Shown here: piece after piece, positions 15,129 to 23,143 of the stretch
How the letters are laid out: every line of letters begins with the position of its first letter
Position numbering within the stretch: position 1 is the stretch's first letter
NCBI RefSeq assembly: GCF_001435775.1
Contig: NZ_AZFK01000077.1
Location: forward strand, 62,001-126,000
Reading direction: 5' to 3'
DNA from: Limosilactobacillus ingluviei DSM 15946
Lineage (GTDB): Bacteria > Bacillota > Bacilli > Lactobacillales > Lactobacillaceae
Length of the DNA stretch: 64,000 nt
Position numbers and translations under genes: made by a program
The notes under the pieces: model-generated
What the model was told of the DNA's origin: nothing
Seen by the model: the letters and a program-made list of their open reading frames with translations, nothing else
Databases searched by the model: none

Positions 15129-15719
15129 TTAGCGCAGCAACTCACCCACGGCCCGCAAGGTTGCTTCGTTTAGGGTCGCGCCAGTTTGGGGAACGGTCGT
15201 CAAGTGGCCTTCCAACAAGCGGTGGTATAAATCAGTCGCGGCTTGACGGTGGGCGCGATCCTGCTCCCCGCAGAAAATATCCACCCGGCACTGGACGTGC
15301 ATCAGTTGGTTGGTTAAATCCCGGTGAGCGGCGGTCCGGTAGAGGGCCAAGGTTACCGCCTTATCCAGGGCCGTGGTCTTAAACCGCCCCGCCCCCTTCA
15401 AGTGCAAGCCCGTCAATTTCGTCCGGTAACTACCGGTCTGATAGGCGGGGGCCACCAGGACTAGACGATCCAAGCGGCCAAACTGCGTCGTCGCCACCGT
15501 CAAGGCTAAAAAGGCGCCAAAGCCGTGACCAACTAAGGTCACCGGCTGGGGCAACTGGCGGACCAGTGCCACCGTCTCTGCCACCAGTTGCTCAAAGTCC
15601 CCACTAGCATCAACTAAGGTCCGGTAGTCGGCTACCTGCAAGGTGCGGTAGCCGACCGGTAAATTCTGCCATGGCGCGACCGACGTTGCTAAATCGGGTA
15701 ATACAAAGACCGTCCCCAT
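15129..15719 (-). CDS. Alpha/beta-hydrolase fold protein lacking the nucleophile serine
   Basis: A short alpha/beta-hydrolase fold of 196 residues, with strand-turn-helix LVGHGFGAFLAL near 65 in the place of the nucleophile elbow. The canonical G-x-S-x-G has Gly where Ser is expected (codon GGC). The acid is retained in FCGEQDRA, but the C-terminal region TGATLNEA lacks the usual catalytic His. It therefore looks like a non-catalytic or diverged relative. It starts inside the stop codon of the exonuclease gene (TAATG at 15721-15717), so the two are translationally coupled. Function is unknown. Confidence 0.7.
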   Translation of the reverse strand: MGTVFVLPDLATSVAPWQNLPVGYRTLQVADYRTLVDASGDFEQLVAETVALVRQLPQPVTLVGHGFGAFLALTVATTQFGRLDRLVLVAPAYQTGSYRTKLTGLHLKGAGRFKTTALDKAVTLALYRTAAHRDLTNQLMHVQCRVDIFCGEQDRAHRQAATDLYHRLLEGHLTTVPQTGATLNEATLRAVGELLR

Positions 15720-16555
15720 TATTCAGCCCCCAAGTCAATGTCCAAGACAATCGGGGCATGATCCCGCCGCGCCCCAGTATCCATCATCGTCGAAGCTTGG
15801 ACCTGCTCTTTCAAACGGTCTGACACCAGCCAGTAGTCGATCCGCCAGCCGGAATTGTTCTGCTTAGAAGTCACCGCCCGTTGTGCCCACCAGGAGTACA
15901 CGCCGGTCGTAGTCGGGTTGAGGTAGCGGAAAGTATCAGTAAAACCGGCCGCCAACAGTTTACTAAATTGCCCCCGTTCTTCATCAGTAAAGCCAGCCGA
16001 GTGGTGGTTATTAGCCGGGTGCGCGAGGTCAATTTCCTCGTGGGCAACGTTAAAGTCCCCGCTGGCAATCACCGGCTTTTGCGCATCCAATTCCTGCAAG
16101 TATTGGCGGTAGCAATCATCCCACACCTGTCGCTCGGCCAAACGCTTGAGGCCACTGCCGGCGTTAGGCGTATACACTTCCGTTAGGTAGAAGGTCGGAA
16201 ATTCCAGCGTGATGATCCGTCCTTCTTGATCCATCGGGGCCGGGGCGCCAATTGTCGGGTAGGTGACCGTCGGCGCATAGGCCGGGTGAATCAAGTACAT
16301 CGTCCCTGCATACCCCTTGCGCGCGGGTTCGACCGAGGAGCGCCAAACGACTTGGTAGTCCTTAAACAAGTCCGCCAGCGCGGCCAAGTGTTTTTTCGTC
16401 GGGCCGGTGGCGGACAACTTGGTTTCTTGAATCGCGACCACCGCCGGGGCTTGGGTGGCAATGTTTTGTAGAGTCGTACGGGTTTCGGCGGCCCGGGCCG
16501 AAGTGCCAGTCAAGGCCGCGTTAATGGAATCAATGTTCCAGGAAATAAACTTCAT
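15719..16555 (-). CDS. exoA: Exodeoxyribonuclease III / AP endonuclease
   Basis: A member of the EEP nuclease superfamily, 278 residues, that incises abasic sites and removes 3' blocks in base-excision repair. It shows FISWNIDSINA at the start, the metal-binding Glu in VAIQETKL, and an SGDFNVAHEEIDLA block near 167. TGARRDHAPIVLDI at the end carries the catalytic Asp-His. The length is typical of bacterial ExoA/XthA. AAGGGAG precedes the ATG. A hydrolase-fold gene is coupled behind it by a TAATG overlap. Confidence 0.9.
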   Translation of the reverse strand: MKFISWNIDSINAALTGTSARAAETRTTLQNIATQAPAVVAIQETKLSATGPTKKHLAALADLFKDYQVVWRSSVEPARKGYAGTMYLIHPAYAPTVTYPTIGAPAPMDQEGRIITLEFPTFYLTEVYTPNAGSGLKRLAERQVWDDCYRQYLQELDAQKPVIASGDFNVAHEEIDLAHPANNHHSAGFTDEERGQFSKLLAAGFTDTFRYLNPTTTGVYSWWAQRAVTSKQNNSGWRIDYWLVSDRLKEQVQASTMMDTGARRDHAPIVLDIDLGAE

Positions 16556-16761
16556 TTTGCTTCGCTCCCTTTGTTTCTTCTACCGATTAGGATACCAGAA
16601 AGTGGCCGCGCTGACACGGTTGGCACCCCTTTTTTCCAATTTTCGAATTGCCCCGGAGATGTCTACAAAGATGTGAAGTCGCAACGGCCTAATCATGGCC
16701 GGTCCCCCGGCTGTTTCCCCTAGCTATAAATATTCCCGGTGGTCAGCTCCGCCCCTTTACG

Positions 16762-16795
16762 AAAAAACGCCGGACCCCACCTGGTCCAGCGTTCG
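16762..16795 (-). terminator. Terminator of the amino-acid permease gene
   Basis: On the minus strand AACGC-GGACC pairs with GGTCC-GCGTT around AGGTGG and is followed by TTTTTT. Confidence 0.8.
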
Positions 16796-16798
16796 CAA

Positions 16799-18163
16799 TT
16801 ACATTAATTTTTGCCGGGAATAAGCAAAGTAGAAGATCACCCCGGCTACCAACCAGGCCCCGTAGGTCAACCACGCGTCCAAGCTGATGTTGCCCAGCAG
16901 CAAGACACAGATTAAGATCGACAGGATTGGCAAGGTGTGGCCAAACGGCACCTTAAACGGCCGCTTGAGATTCGGGTGCTGGCGCCGCAACAAGATCACC
17001 ACTAAGGAGATCAAGGCAAAGACGGTCAGGGACCCGACGTTGGCAATCAAGGCCAGGTTGCGTAGGTTGACAAAGCCGGCTAAGGCTGCCGCCAGGATCC
17101 CGTTAATCCACAGGGCCCGGTTCGGACTTTGGTGGCGTTCATCCAACTTAGCCCAGGCGCTCGGCAACAGACCCCCGCGGCTCATCGCCATCGTCACGTT
17201 TGCCCCAGCGTACACAAAGGCATATACCACGGCCATGATCCCGAGGATCGCCCCGGCCGAGACAATTTGCGCCGTCAAGGTGTGGCCCTTTAATAAGAGG
17301 ACCGTCGCCATGGCTTCAGAAACGTTCAGATCCTTATAGGTCACGACCCCGGTCATCACCAAGCTGACTACAACGTACAAAGTCGTCGAGACCAACAGCG
17401 AGATGATAATCGCCCGCGGCAGGTTCTTTTGAACTTGCTTGGCATCTTCAGCCGACGTCGCCAAAGCATCAAAGCCCAGGAAAGTAAAGAAGACCGCCGC
17501 GGCGCCGGACATCACCCCACTGCCGCCGTACGGGAAAAAGGGGTGCCAGTGGGTCGGATTGACATCCTTGGCACTGACGATGATAAACAAGAGGATAATC
17601 GCAATTTTGATTACCACCAAGGCGTTATTCAAGAGCTTGCTTTCACTGGTTCCCCGGCTCAGGATAAAGGTAATCAGCAAGGTCATCACCAGGGCCGGCA
17701 AGTTCACCCAGCCACCACTGGCCGGATTGGTCAGCAGGGCGTGGGGCAATCGGACTCCTAATTCTTCCAGGAAGGACTGGAAGTAGCCGGTCCAACCGTT
17801 GGCAACCGTCGCCGTGGTGGTAATGTAGACCCCGACCAAGGTCCACCCGGCCAAGAAACCAACGAATTGGCCCATCGTGACCCAGGCGTAGACGTAGGCG
17901 CTCCCGGAGTTGGGAATCGTCGTCGATAATTCGGCGTAACACATCCCGATCAAACCACTGGCCAACGCCGCAATCAGGAAGGAGACGACCACCCCCGGGC
18001 CGGCATCGGTCGCGGCCACCACCCCGGTTAAGACCAAGATCCCGGTCCCGATCATTGCCCCGATCCCCAGCACTGCTAAGTCAAACAAACTCAGGGTCCG
18101 CTCACTCTCCGGTTTGCCACTGATACTGGACAGGAGCTGATTAATATCAACTTTATTATTCAT
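16799..18163 (-). CDS. APC-family amino acid permease (CAT/YfnA-like)
   Basis: An integral membrane transporter of 454 residues with about 12 hydrophobic segments. The first helix contains the APC signature GIGAMIGTGILVLTG (residues 33-47), whose unwound glycine stretch binds the substrate amino group. The CYAELSTTIPNSGSAYVYAWVTMG block follows. The CAT subfamily imports basic or branched/other neutral amino acids, and specificity cannot be assigned. The gene is monocistronic, with a leader of about 55 bases behind a TATAAT near 18226. Confidence 0.83.
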   Translation of the reverse strand: MNNKVDINQLLSSISGKPESERTLSLFDLAVLGIGAMIGTGILVLTGVVAATDAGPGVVVSFLIAALASGLIGMCYAELSTTIPNSGSAYVYAWVTMGQFVGFLAGWTLVGVYITTTATVANGWTGYFQSFLEELGVRLPHALLTNPASGGWVNLPALVMTLLITFILSRGTSESKLLNNALVVIKIAIILLFIIVSAKDVNPTHWHPFFPYGGSGVMSGAAAVFFTFLGFDALATSAEDAKQVQKNLPRAIIISLLVSTTLYVVVSLVMTGVVTYKDLNVSEAMATVLLLKGHTLTAQIVSAGAILGIMAVVYAFVYAGANVTMAMSRGGLLPSAWAKLDERHQSPNRALWINGILAAALAGFVNLRNLALIANVGSLTVFALISLVVILLRRQHPNLKRPFKVPFGHTLPILSILICVLLLGNISLDAWLTYGAWLVAGVIFYFAYSRQKLM

Positions 18164-18298
18164 TTTTCCAACATTCTCTCTTTCTATCGGCGCCGCCTAG
18201 GCTCCGTTGCGAGTTTAACGTTCTTAATTATACCGCAAACCGCGGTAGCTAATCCGAAACTTTACTATACCACGCTTGCCTTTCGCCTGGCAAATTAA

Positions 18299-18335
18299 AA
18301 CGAGCCGGCAACGCCATCGGACGTCCCAGCTCGCT
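18299..18335 (-). terminator. Terminator of the lplA-osmC transcript
   Basis: On the minus strand CGAGC-GG and CC-GCTCG arms bracket a GC-rich loop and are followed by TTTTAAT. Confidence 0.6.
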
Positions 18336-18345
18336 GAATTGCTTT

Positions 18346-18361
18346 TGTTTCACGTGGAACA
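18346..18361. other. parS-like site behind lplA
   Basis: TGTTTCACGTGGAACA differs from the ParB-binding consensus TGTTTCACGTGAAACA at one of 16 positions. It lies between the lplA stop and its terminator. Such sites nucleate ParB-Spo0J and condensin loading near the chromosome origin. Confidence 0.72.
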
Positions 18362-18362
18362 G

Positions 18363-19376
18363 CTACTCTTGGCGTAACAAGAGATCCACAACCGCCGCGG
18401 CTGGAATCTTGCCAAAGTAGGCACTTAAGTCCACATCCGCCAAGGCGGCCGTGACGGACTCGTAGTCGTAGCGTACCCCTTGGAGGCGCTGTTCAAATTC
18501 GGCCACGTCTTGTTGGCCGAAGAAGTCGCCGTAAGTTTTTAAAGCGGTAATTTTCCCGCCGGTCACTTGCAGGCGGAAGTCAATCGTCCCTTGAGCAAAG
18601 TGTTGGCGGTGTTGGATTGCGGCGGCCGGGGACTTACCGTAGACCCAGTCCCAATTGGAGAAGACCTTGGCGTTTAAGTCGGCCACCGCCTGCTTGGTGG
18701 CTTCATCCAAGACATATTCCGTGGCGTCCGCCAAATCGGTCACCCCTAAAATCTCCTTGGCCAGGGTGTCCCGGAATTCTTCAATCGTCAGGTGTTGGTA
18801 GGCCGGGGTAAAGTAAGGTTTTAAGTTCGTCACCCGGGCGTGGACCGACTTGATCCCCTTCGCGGCGATCTTGTCCTTGGGCACGGTCAAGGCCTGGCCA
18901 ATCACGTCGAGGTCGACGTCGTACATCAACGTCCCGTGGGAGAACATCCGGCCGTGCTCCAAGCGCATCGCATTGCCGGAGAACTTCTTGCCATCAATCT
19001 GTAAGTCGTTGCGGCCGACCAATTCAGCGCCGGTCGCCCCCATTTTGTGCAAGGCCGCCAACACCGGGGTGGTAAACTTAGCGAAATTCCCGTTCGAGGC
19101 CCCGTCGTCCTTGGTGATAAATGAGAAGCTGACGTTGCCGAGGTCATCAAAGACCGCCCCGCCCCCGGAGGTCCGGCGGGTCACGATAATGTCGTGGTCC
19201 TTAACGTAGGCCAGGTTGACTTCATCATAGGCGTTTTGATTGCGCCCCAGGATAATGCACGGGGAGTTAATGTAGAAATACAGGATCGGTTCGCTTAAAT
19301 CCGCTTGCTCCATCAGCACCGTTTCCAGGGCCAAATTGTAACGAATATCGCGACTGTCAGTGACTAAGTACTTCAT
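18363..19376 (-). CDS. lplA: Lipoate-protein ligase A
   Basis: The 337-residue enzyme activates free lipoate with ATP and transfers it to lipoyl domains of 2-oxoacid dehydrogenases or the glycine-cleavage H protein. It has the RRTSGGGAVFDDLGN motif (about 67-81), the GKKFSGNAMR lysine motif (about 129-138) and a C-terminal accessory domain from about 255. It overlaps the preceding osmC gene by the TAATG at 19378-19374, which implies coupled translation. No lipoylated complex gene is in the window. Confidence 0.92.
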   Translation of the reverse strand: MKYLVTDSRDIRYNLALETVLMEQADLSEPILYFYINSPCIILGRNQNAYDEVNLAYVKDHDIIVTRRTSGGGAVFDDLGNVSFSFITKDDGASNGNFAKFTTPVLAALHKMGATGAELVGRNDLQIDGKKFSGNAMRLEHGRMFSHGTLMYDVDLDVIGQALTVPKDKIAAKGIKSVHARVTNLKPYFTPAYQHLTIEEFRDTLAKEILGVTDLADATEYVLDEATKQAVADLNAKVFSNWDWVYGKSPAAAIQHRQHFAQGTIDFRLQVTGGKITALKTYGDFFGQQDVAEFEQRLQGVRYDYESVTAALADVDLSAYFGKIPAAAVVDLLLRQE

Positions 19377-19804
19377 TACGCTTCAGCCTCCGGAAATTCA
19401 TCAACTAATTGCACCTGGACGTTGGCGCTGCCGGCTAACAGCTTGGCGACGGGGCAGCGTTGTTCGGCCGTGGCCAGCATCGCGGCCCCCGTCGCGCGGT
19501 CAACTTGCGGAATTTTGACGTAAGCGGTCAACCAGAATTGGTAGCCCGGCTCATCCGGGCCAAATTCGACCTTCACCCGGACGACGCTTTCGTGCAGCAA
19601 GCCGCGCCGCTTTTCTTCTGCCTGTAACGTGGCGTTCAGGCAGGTTGCTAACGATAAGCCAATCAATTGTTCCGGATTGGTCCCCGCGACTGGCTTGAGC
19701 GGGGAGCTGACCGTCACCGCCAATTCCCCATCGAGGCTACCGGCCACCCCTTGGATTCCGACTTCGTTTTCGACCCAGGTCGTGTACTTTACATCCTTTG
19801 CCAT
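19376..19804 (-). CDS. OsmC/Ohr family peroxidase
   Basis: A 142-residue cytoplasmic protein of the OsmC/Ohr fold that reduces organic hydroperoxides using two cysteines, seen here as GLSLATCLNATL and EQRCPVAKLL. I place the start at ATG 19804 (MAKDVKYTTW). A longer GTG frame from 19846 would begin upstream of the transcript start set by TATAAT at 19853-19848. Ohr-type enzymes often use lipoylated proteins as electron donor, which fits the coupled lipoate ligase gene directly behind it. Confidence 0.8.
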   Translation of the reverse strand: MAKDVKYTTWVENEVGIQGVAGSLDGELAVTVSSPLKPVAGTNPEQLIGLSLATCLNATLQAEEKRRGLLHESVVRVKVEFGPDEPGYQFWLTAYVKIPQVDRATGAAMLATAEQRCPVAKLLAGSANVQVQLVDEFPEAEA

Positions 19805-19895
19805 CGTTTTGGCCCCCATTCTTTGATCTTGTGCAAACGTTGTCACTATTATACCGCTTACTTTAAGTCAATGAAAGGGCTAATCACTGACCACC

Positions 19896-19931
19896 AAAAA
19901 GGCTGACCCTCATTCGGGCCAGCCCTTCATC
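19896..19931 (-). terminator. Terminator of the oleate hydratase gene
   Basis: On the minus strand AAGGGCTG-CC pairs with GG-CAGCCTTTTT. Confidence 0.75.
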
Positions 19932-19946
19932 CTAAATCATCCTAAA

Positions 19947-21722
19947 CTATTCTAAGAGGTGCGCATCCCGCATCAGTTCACCCAACCAGGTCTTTTCGAC
20001 CTTCTTTAACAGCGGCTTCCGCAACGCCTTAGGCAGTGGCAATTCCATTTCACTCAATGGCTTTTGATCGTTCATGTAGTACATCGCCCGCATCAGTTCC
20101 CGCAGGTCGTAAATCGAATTAAAGACCTCCGGCACTCCCCGATCAACGTCCAGGAGAGTGTAGACCGCTTCCATCGCGGTCCGGACCGAGTATTCGGTCG
20201 TAAAGACGGTGTCGCGACTCGGGGATTCCGCAAAGTTACCGATGAAGGCCAGGTTCGCCGAGCCGGTTGGCACGACCGCTGGCCGGTCCCCTTTCTTGCG
20301 CAACATGAAGTAAGACGTAATAAACGGCATGTAGACCGGCACCGTTTGGACCGAGTCTTCGGCCGCGTATTCCTTGATCTTAGCTTCCGGTACGCCGAGG
20401 TGGTAGAGCCATTCCGCGGTGATCTCTTCCCCGCTGCATTCGGTAATCTTCTTTGGAATGTAATTCCCCTTCGTATCCGAGTAGAGCCCGTAAATCCAAA
20501 CGACGGTTTCATTTTCGGCTTGGTCCTTAAAGTGCGGCTGCCGGTGGATCGTCCAGGATAAGAGCCAGTTGGAGTCCGTCACGGTAATGATCCCGCCGGT
20601 ATTGACCTTATGATCGTGCAGGTCCCGTTGGGTCAGGCGTTCAATGTAGGGTTCCAGCTGGGCATTTTTAATCGTGGCCGTGGCCGAAATAAACCACGAG
20701 CGGGCCGGCAGGTTGCGGCAGAAGGCATCCGGGTTCCCAAAGGCGGGCGATTGCTTCGCCAGCTTCTCCCAGAGCTGCCAGGAGCCACCCAGTTTATTGG
20801 TGATCGGGGCTGGCTCATGGTGACTGCCGTACGTCGAGCTTTCGGTAATCGAACCATTAGTTACAAAGACCAGGTCATCATCGGTGAGGGGAATCGTTTG
20901 GGCCTGGCCGCCTTCGGTCAGCTGAATTTCCTTGGCGTGCTTTTCGCCGTTGGCCGTGTCAACAATGACATTCTCCACTTGACAATCGTAACGGAATTCA
21001 ACCCCGTGGTCCTTTAAGTAGGCCAACAGCGGCTTGGTCATCGATTCATACTGGTTGTACTTATTGAATTTGAGGGCCGTAAAGTCCGGCAAGCCATCGA
21101 TGTGGTGAATGAAGCGCATGGCGTAGCGCCGCATTTCAATTAGGGAGTGCCACTTTTCAAAGGCAAACATCGTTGACCAGTACAGCCAAAAGTTGGTTTC
21201 AAAGAAGGCCGGGGAGAACCAATCTTCAATCGTTTGTCCCTCGAGGTCGTCTTCCGAGGTCATAATCAGCTTGATCAATTCATTGGACAGCTTGCCCAAC
21301 TGGTATTGGCCGTCAGTTGGCACCTGATTGCCCCGCTTGTGGATCAAGCGGCAATTGGAACTGTTCGGATCGTCCTTATCAAGCCAGTAGTATTCATCCA
21401 GGTAGGAAGCGCCCGGAATTTCCAGCGACGGAATTGAGCTGTACATATCCCACATACATTCAAAGTGATTTTCCATTTCCCGGCCACCGCGCACCACGTA
21501 GCCCAGCCCCGGCAGTTTAGCCCCATCTAAGGAACCCCCGGCCAGGGTTAATTCTTCCAGGACATGAATGTGGTCCCCCGGTAGCTGCGCGTCACGGACC
21601 AAGAAGACCGCAGCCGACAAACCCGCTAAGCCCCCACCAATGATGTAAGCGTGCTTGTGATCCACTCCCGCCGGCTTGCGTGGTCGCGCGTGCCCTTCAT
21701 AATTCCCGTTTGAATAATACAT
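19947..21722 (-). CDS. ohyA: Oleate hydratase (FAD-dependent fatty acid double-bond hydratase)
   Basis: The enzyme of 591 residues adds water to the cis-9 bond of oleate/linoleate to give 10-hydroxy fatty acids, a detoxification step in lactobacilli (MCRA family). An FAD-binding IIGGGLAGLSAAVFLVRD lies near residues 26-43 and the long family-specific body follows. Met-Tyr-Tyr-Ser at 21722 is the family's usual start and has AAAGGGG 8 bases upstream. The longer frame from 21761 adds a tail without support. It is divergent from the acetoin reductase at 22159, sharing a 436-base intergenic region. Confidence 0.93.
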   Translation of the reverse strand: MYYSNGNYEGHARPRKPAGVDHKHAYIIGGGLAGLSAAVFLVRDAQLPGDHIHVLEELTLAGGSLDGAKLPGLGYVVRGGREMENHFECMWDMYSSIPSLEIPGASYLDEYYWLDKDDPNSSNCRLIHKRGNQVPTDGQYQLGKLSNELIKLIMTSEDDLEGQTIEDWFSPAFFETNFWLYWSTMFAFEKWHSLIEMRRYAMRFIHHIDGLPDFTALKFNKYNQYESMTKPLLAYLKDHGVEFRYDCQVENVIVDTANGEKHAKEIQLTEGGQAQTIPLTDDDLVFVTNGSITESSTYGSHHEPAPITNKLGGSWQLWEKLAKQSPAFGNPDAFCRNLPARSWFISATATIKNAQLEPYIERLTQRDLHDHKVNTGGIITVTDSNWLLSWTIHRQPHFKDQAENETVVWIYGLYSDTKGNYIPKKITECSGEEITAEWLYHLGVPEAKIKEYAAEDSVQTVPVYMPFITSYFMLRKKGDRPAVVPTGSANLAFIGNFAESPSRDTVFTTEYSVRTAMEAVYTLLDVDRGVPEVFNSIYDLRELMRAMYYMNDQKPLSEMELPLPKALRKPLLKKVEKTWLGELMRDAHLLE

Positions 21723-22158
21723 CATCAAAACCCCTTTCCTAGCTGCTGCTCCGGGCCTCACCCCAGAAATGCGACATCTGTACCTTTATTGTAATGACAA
21801 CGCTTTCTAGCTTCAAACGTCAACTGGAATTTATATCTCATTTTAGGACTGGCGTCTCAAAATGACTCAGTTCCATTCGCGAACCCCGGGACTTGTGAAA
21901 GACGATTTTTGTCAATTGTGTCTGATTTCACCGTTTTAAATCAACAAAAACAACCGTGATTTTTAAAAAAGTTTGTGAATTGGTAAATTTTATAGATCCC
22001 TTGGTTAGCTTCACAAATTAAGCTGTTATCTTGTGAAAGGTATGGTTTTGACGGGAAAAATAATGGCACAATCCCCCTTGCTGACTTTGTGATTTAATGT
22101 ATAATAGGAACCGTTAAAGATTGATCGTTAGTTCACAAGATTGAGGAGGAAGTTACTG
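21723..22158. promoter_or_regulatory. Divergent regulatory region with repeated TTGTGAA half-sites
   Basis: This 436-base gene-free stretch holds TTGTGAA at 21893-21899, 21973-21979 and 22031-22037, and TTCACAA at 22010-22016 and near 22131. TTTGTGA lies at 22086-22092, and a spaced pair TTGTG-N6-TTCAC at 21916-21931. The half-site equals that of the NADH-sensing repressor Rex (TTGTGAA-N4-TTCACAA), but no perfect full palindrome is present. The + strand promoter is TTGCTG (22078-22083), 16 bases, TATAAT (22100-22105). Confidence 0.5.
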
Positions 22159-22953
22159 ATGACAGAAGAAAAGCGCGTAGCCGTAGTTACTGGTGGCGAA
22201 CGGGGGATTGGCCGGGGGATTACTGACCGCCTCTTAGCCGATGGGTACTGCGTCGTGATCGCCAACCGTAACGAAGCCGATGGGCAACAGGCCGTGGCGG
22301 AATTAAATGCCGCCGGCTACGAAGGCAAGGTCGTCGCCGTAGCTGGTGACGTTAGTGAGAAGGCCAGCCACGAAAAGTTTGTCCAAACCGCCGTCGAGAC
22401 CTTCGGCCGCTTAGACACCTACATTAACAACGCCGGGATCGCCCAAATCCAACTCCTGCAAGACGAAACCAAGGAAGATATGGACGAAATCTTCCAAACC
22501 AACGTCTACTCCGTGCTGTTCGGGATCCAAGCCGCTACCGCGCAGTTCCGCAAGCAAGCCGACGGCGACAAGATCCGCAAGATCATCAATGCCTCCAGCA
22601 TCGCTGGGCACGTGGCGTTTGACATGCTGGGTGCCTATTCCGCTACCAAGTTTGCCATCCGGGGCTTAACCCAGGCCGCCGCCAAGGAATTGGGCCGCGA
22701 CAAGATCACCGTTAACGCCTACTGCCCGGGGATCGTTGGTACCGACATGTGGGACTACATCGACGAAAAGATGGTCGAAGCCTGGGGTGGCGAAAAGGGC
22801 CAATACCTCAAGAAGTACTCCGGCCTGATCACGATGGGGAAAGTGGAAACCCCAGCTGAAGTTGCTGGCTACGTTTCCTACCTGGCTTCGCACGATGCCG
22901 ACTACATGACCGGCCAGGCCGTCCAAATCGACGGGGGGATCCAATTTATCTAA
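22159..22953 (+). CDS. butA: Acetoin(diacetyl) reductase, SDR family, copy 1
   Basis: A short-chain dehydrogenase of 264 residues that reduces diacetyl to acetoin (and acetoin to 2,3-butanediol) with NADH, recycling NAD. It has TGGERGIGRG (Rossmann), NNAGIAQI, the catalytic Ser in NASSIAGHVAF, and YSATK with Tyr/Lys. The C-terminal AVQIDGGIQFI is typical of this subfamily. The start ATG 22159 has GAGGAGG upstream, and a TTG at 22141 is rejected. A paralogue with the same C-terminus lies at 30472-31260. The two promoters share a TTTGTGA element. Confidence 0.88.
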   Translation: MTEEKRVAVVTGGERGIGRGITDRLLADGYCVVIANRNEADGQQAVAELNAAGYEGKVVAVAGDVSEKASHEKFVQTAVETFGRLDTYINNAGIAQIQLLQDETKEDMDEIFQTNVYSVLFGIQAATAQFRKQADGDKIRKIINASSIAGHVAFDMLGAYSATKFAIRGLTQAAAKELGRDKITVNAYCPGIVGTDMWDYIDEKMVEAWGGEKGQYLKKYSGLITMGKVETPAEVAGYVSYLASHDADYMTGQAVQIDGGIQFI

Positions 22954-23009
22954 CCCCCGGCCAGCCGTCCGCGCCCGTTTCTGGCGCCTAATTAAGTGCA
23001 AACCAAAAG

Positions 23010-23135
23010 AAGTTGGGAAAAAAGTCTTGAAAATTCAAAAACGCTAGAAACCACGTTACTGAAAACGTTGATTTCTAGCGCTTTTTTTGTTGTTACTTGC
23101 TAAGATTTAGCCGAAAGGATAGTTTCTTCTCAGCC
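23010..23135 (+). repeat. 125-bp structured intergenic repeat, copy 1 (contains a terminator)
   Basis: The sequence is about 80% like the reverse complement of 38709-38833. Its core is a long hairpin (GCTAGAAA...TTTCTAGC, 23043-23079) with a U run, so it terminates butA. The conserved flank ACTTGCTAAG and the end GATAGTTTCT...CAGCC extend well beyond the terminator. Confidence 0.75.
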
Positions 23136-23143
23136 TCTTTTTC

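Noticed and set aside
15059-15382. Open frame of 107 codons on the + strand
   Set aside because: Antisense to the hydrolase-fold gene, no ribosome binding site, proline/arginine-rich composition typical of GC-rich shadow frames.
18164-18240. T-box or riboswitch ahead of the amino-acid permease (CGCGGTA word near 18230)
   Set aside because: The GGTGGTACCGCG T-box core is absent, there is no terminator in the leader, and the leader is too short.
19805-19846. N-terminal extension of the OsmC protein (GTG start)
   Set aside because: The start would lie at or upstream of the transcription start set by the TATAAT at 19853-19848.
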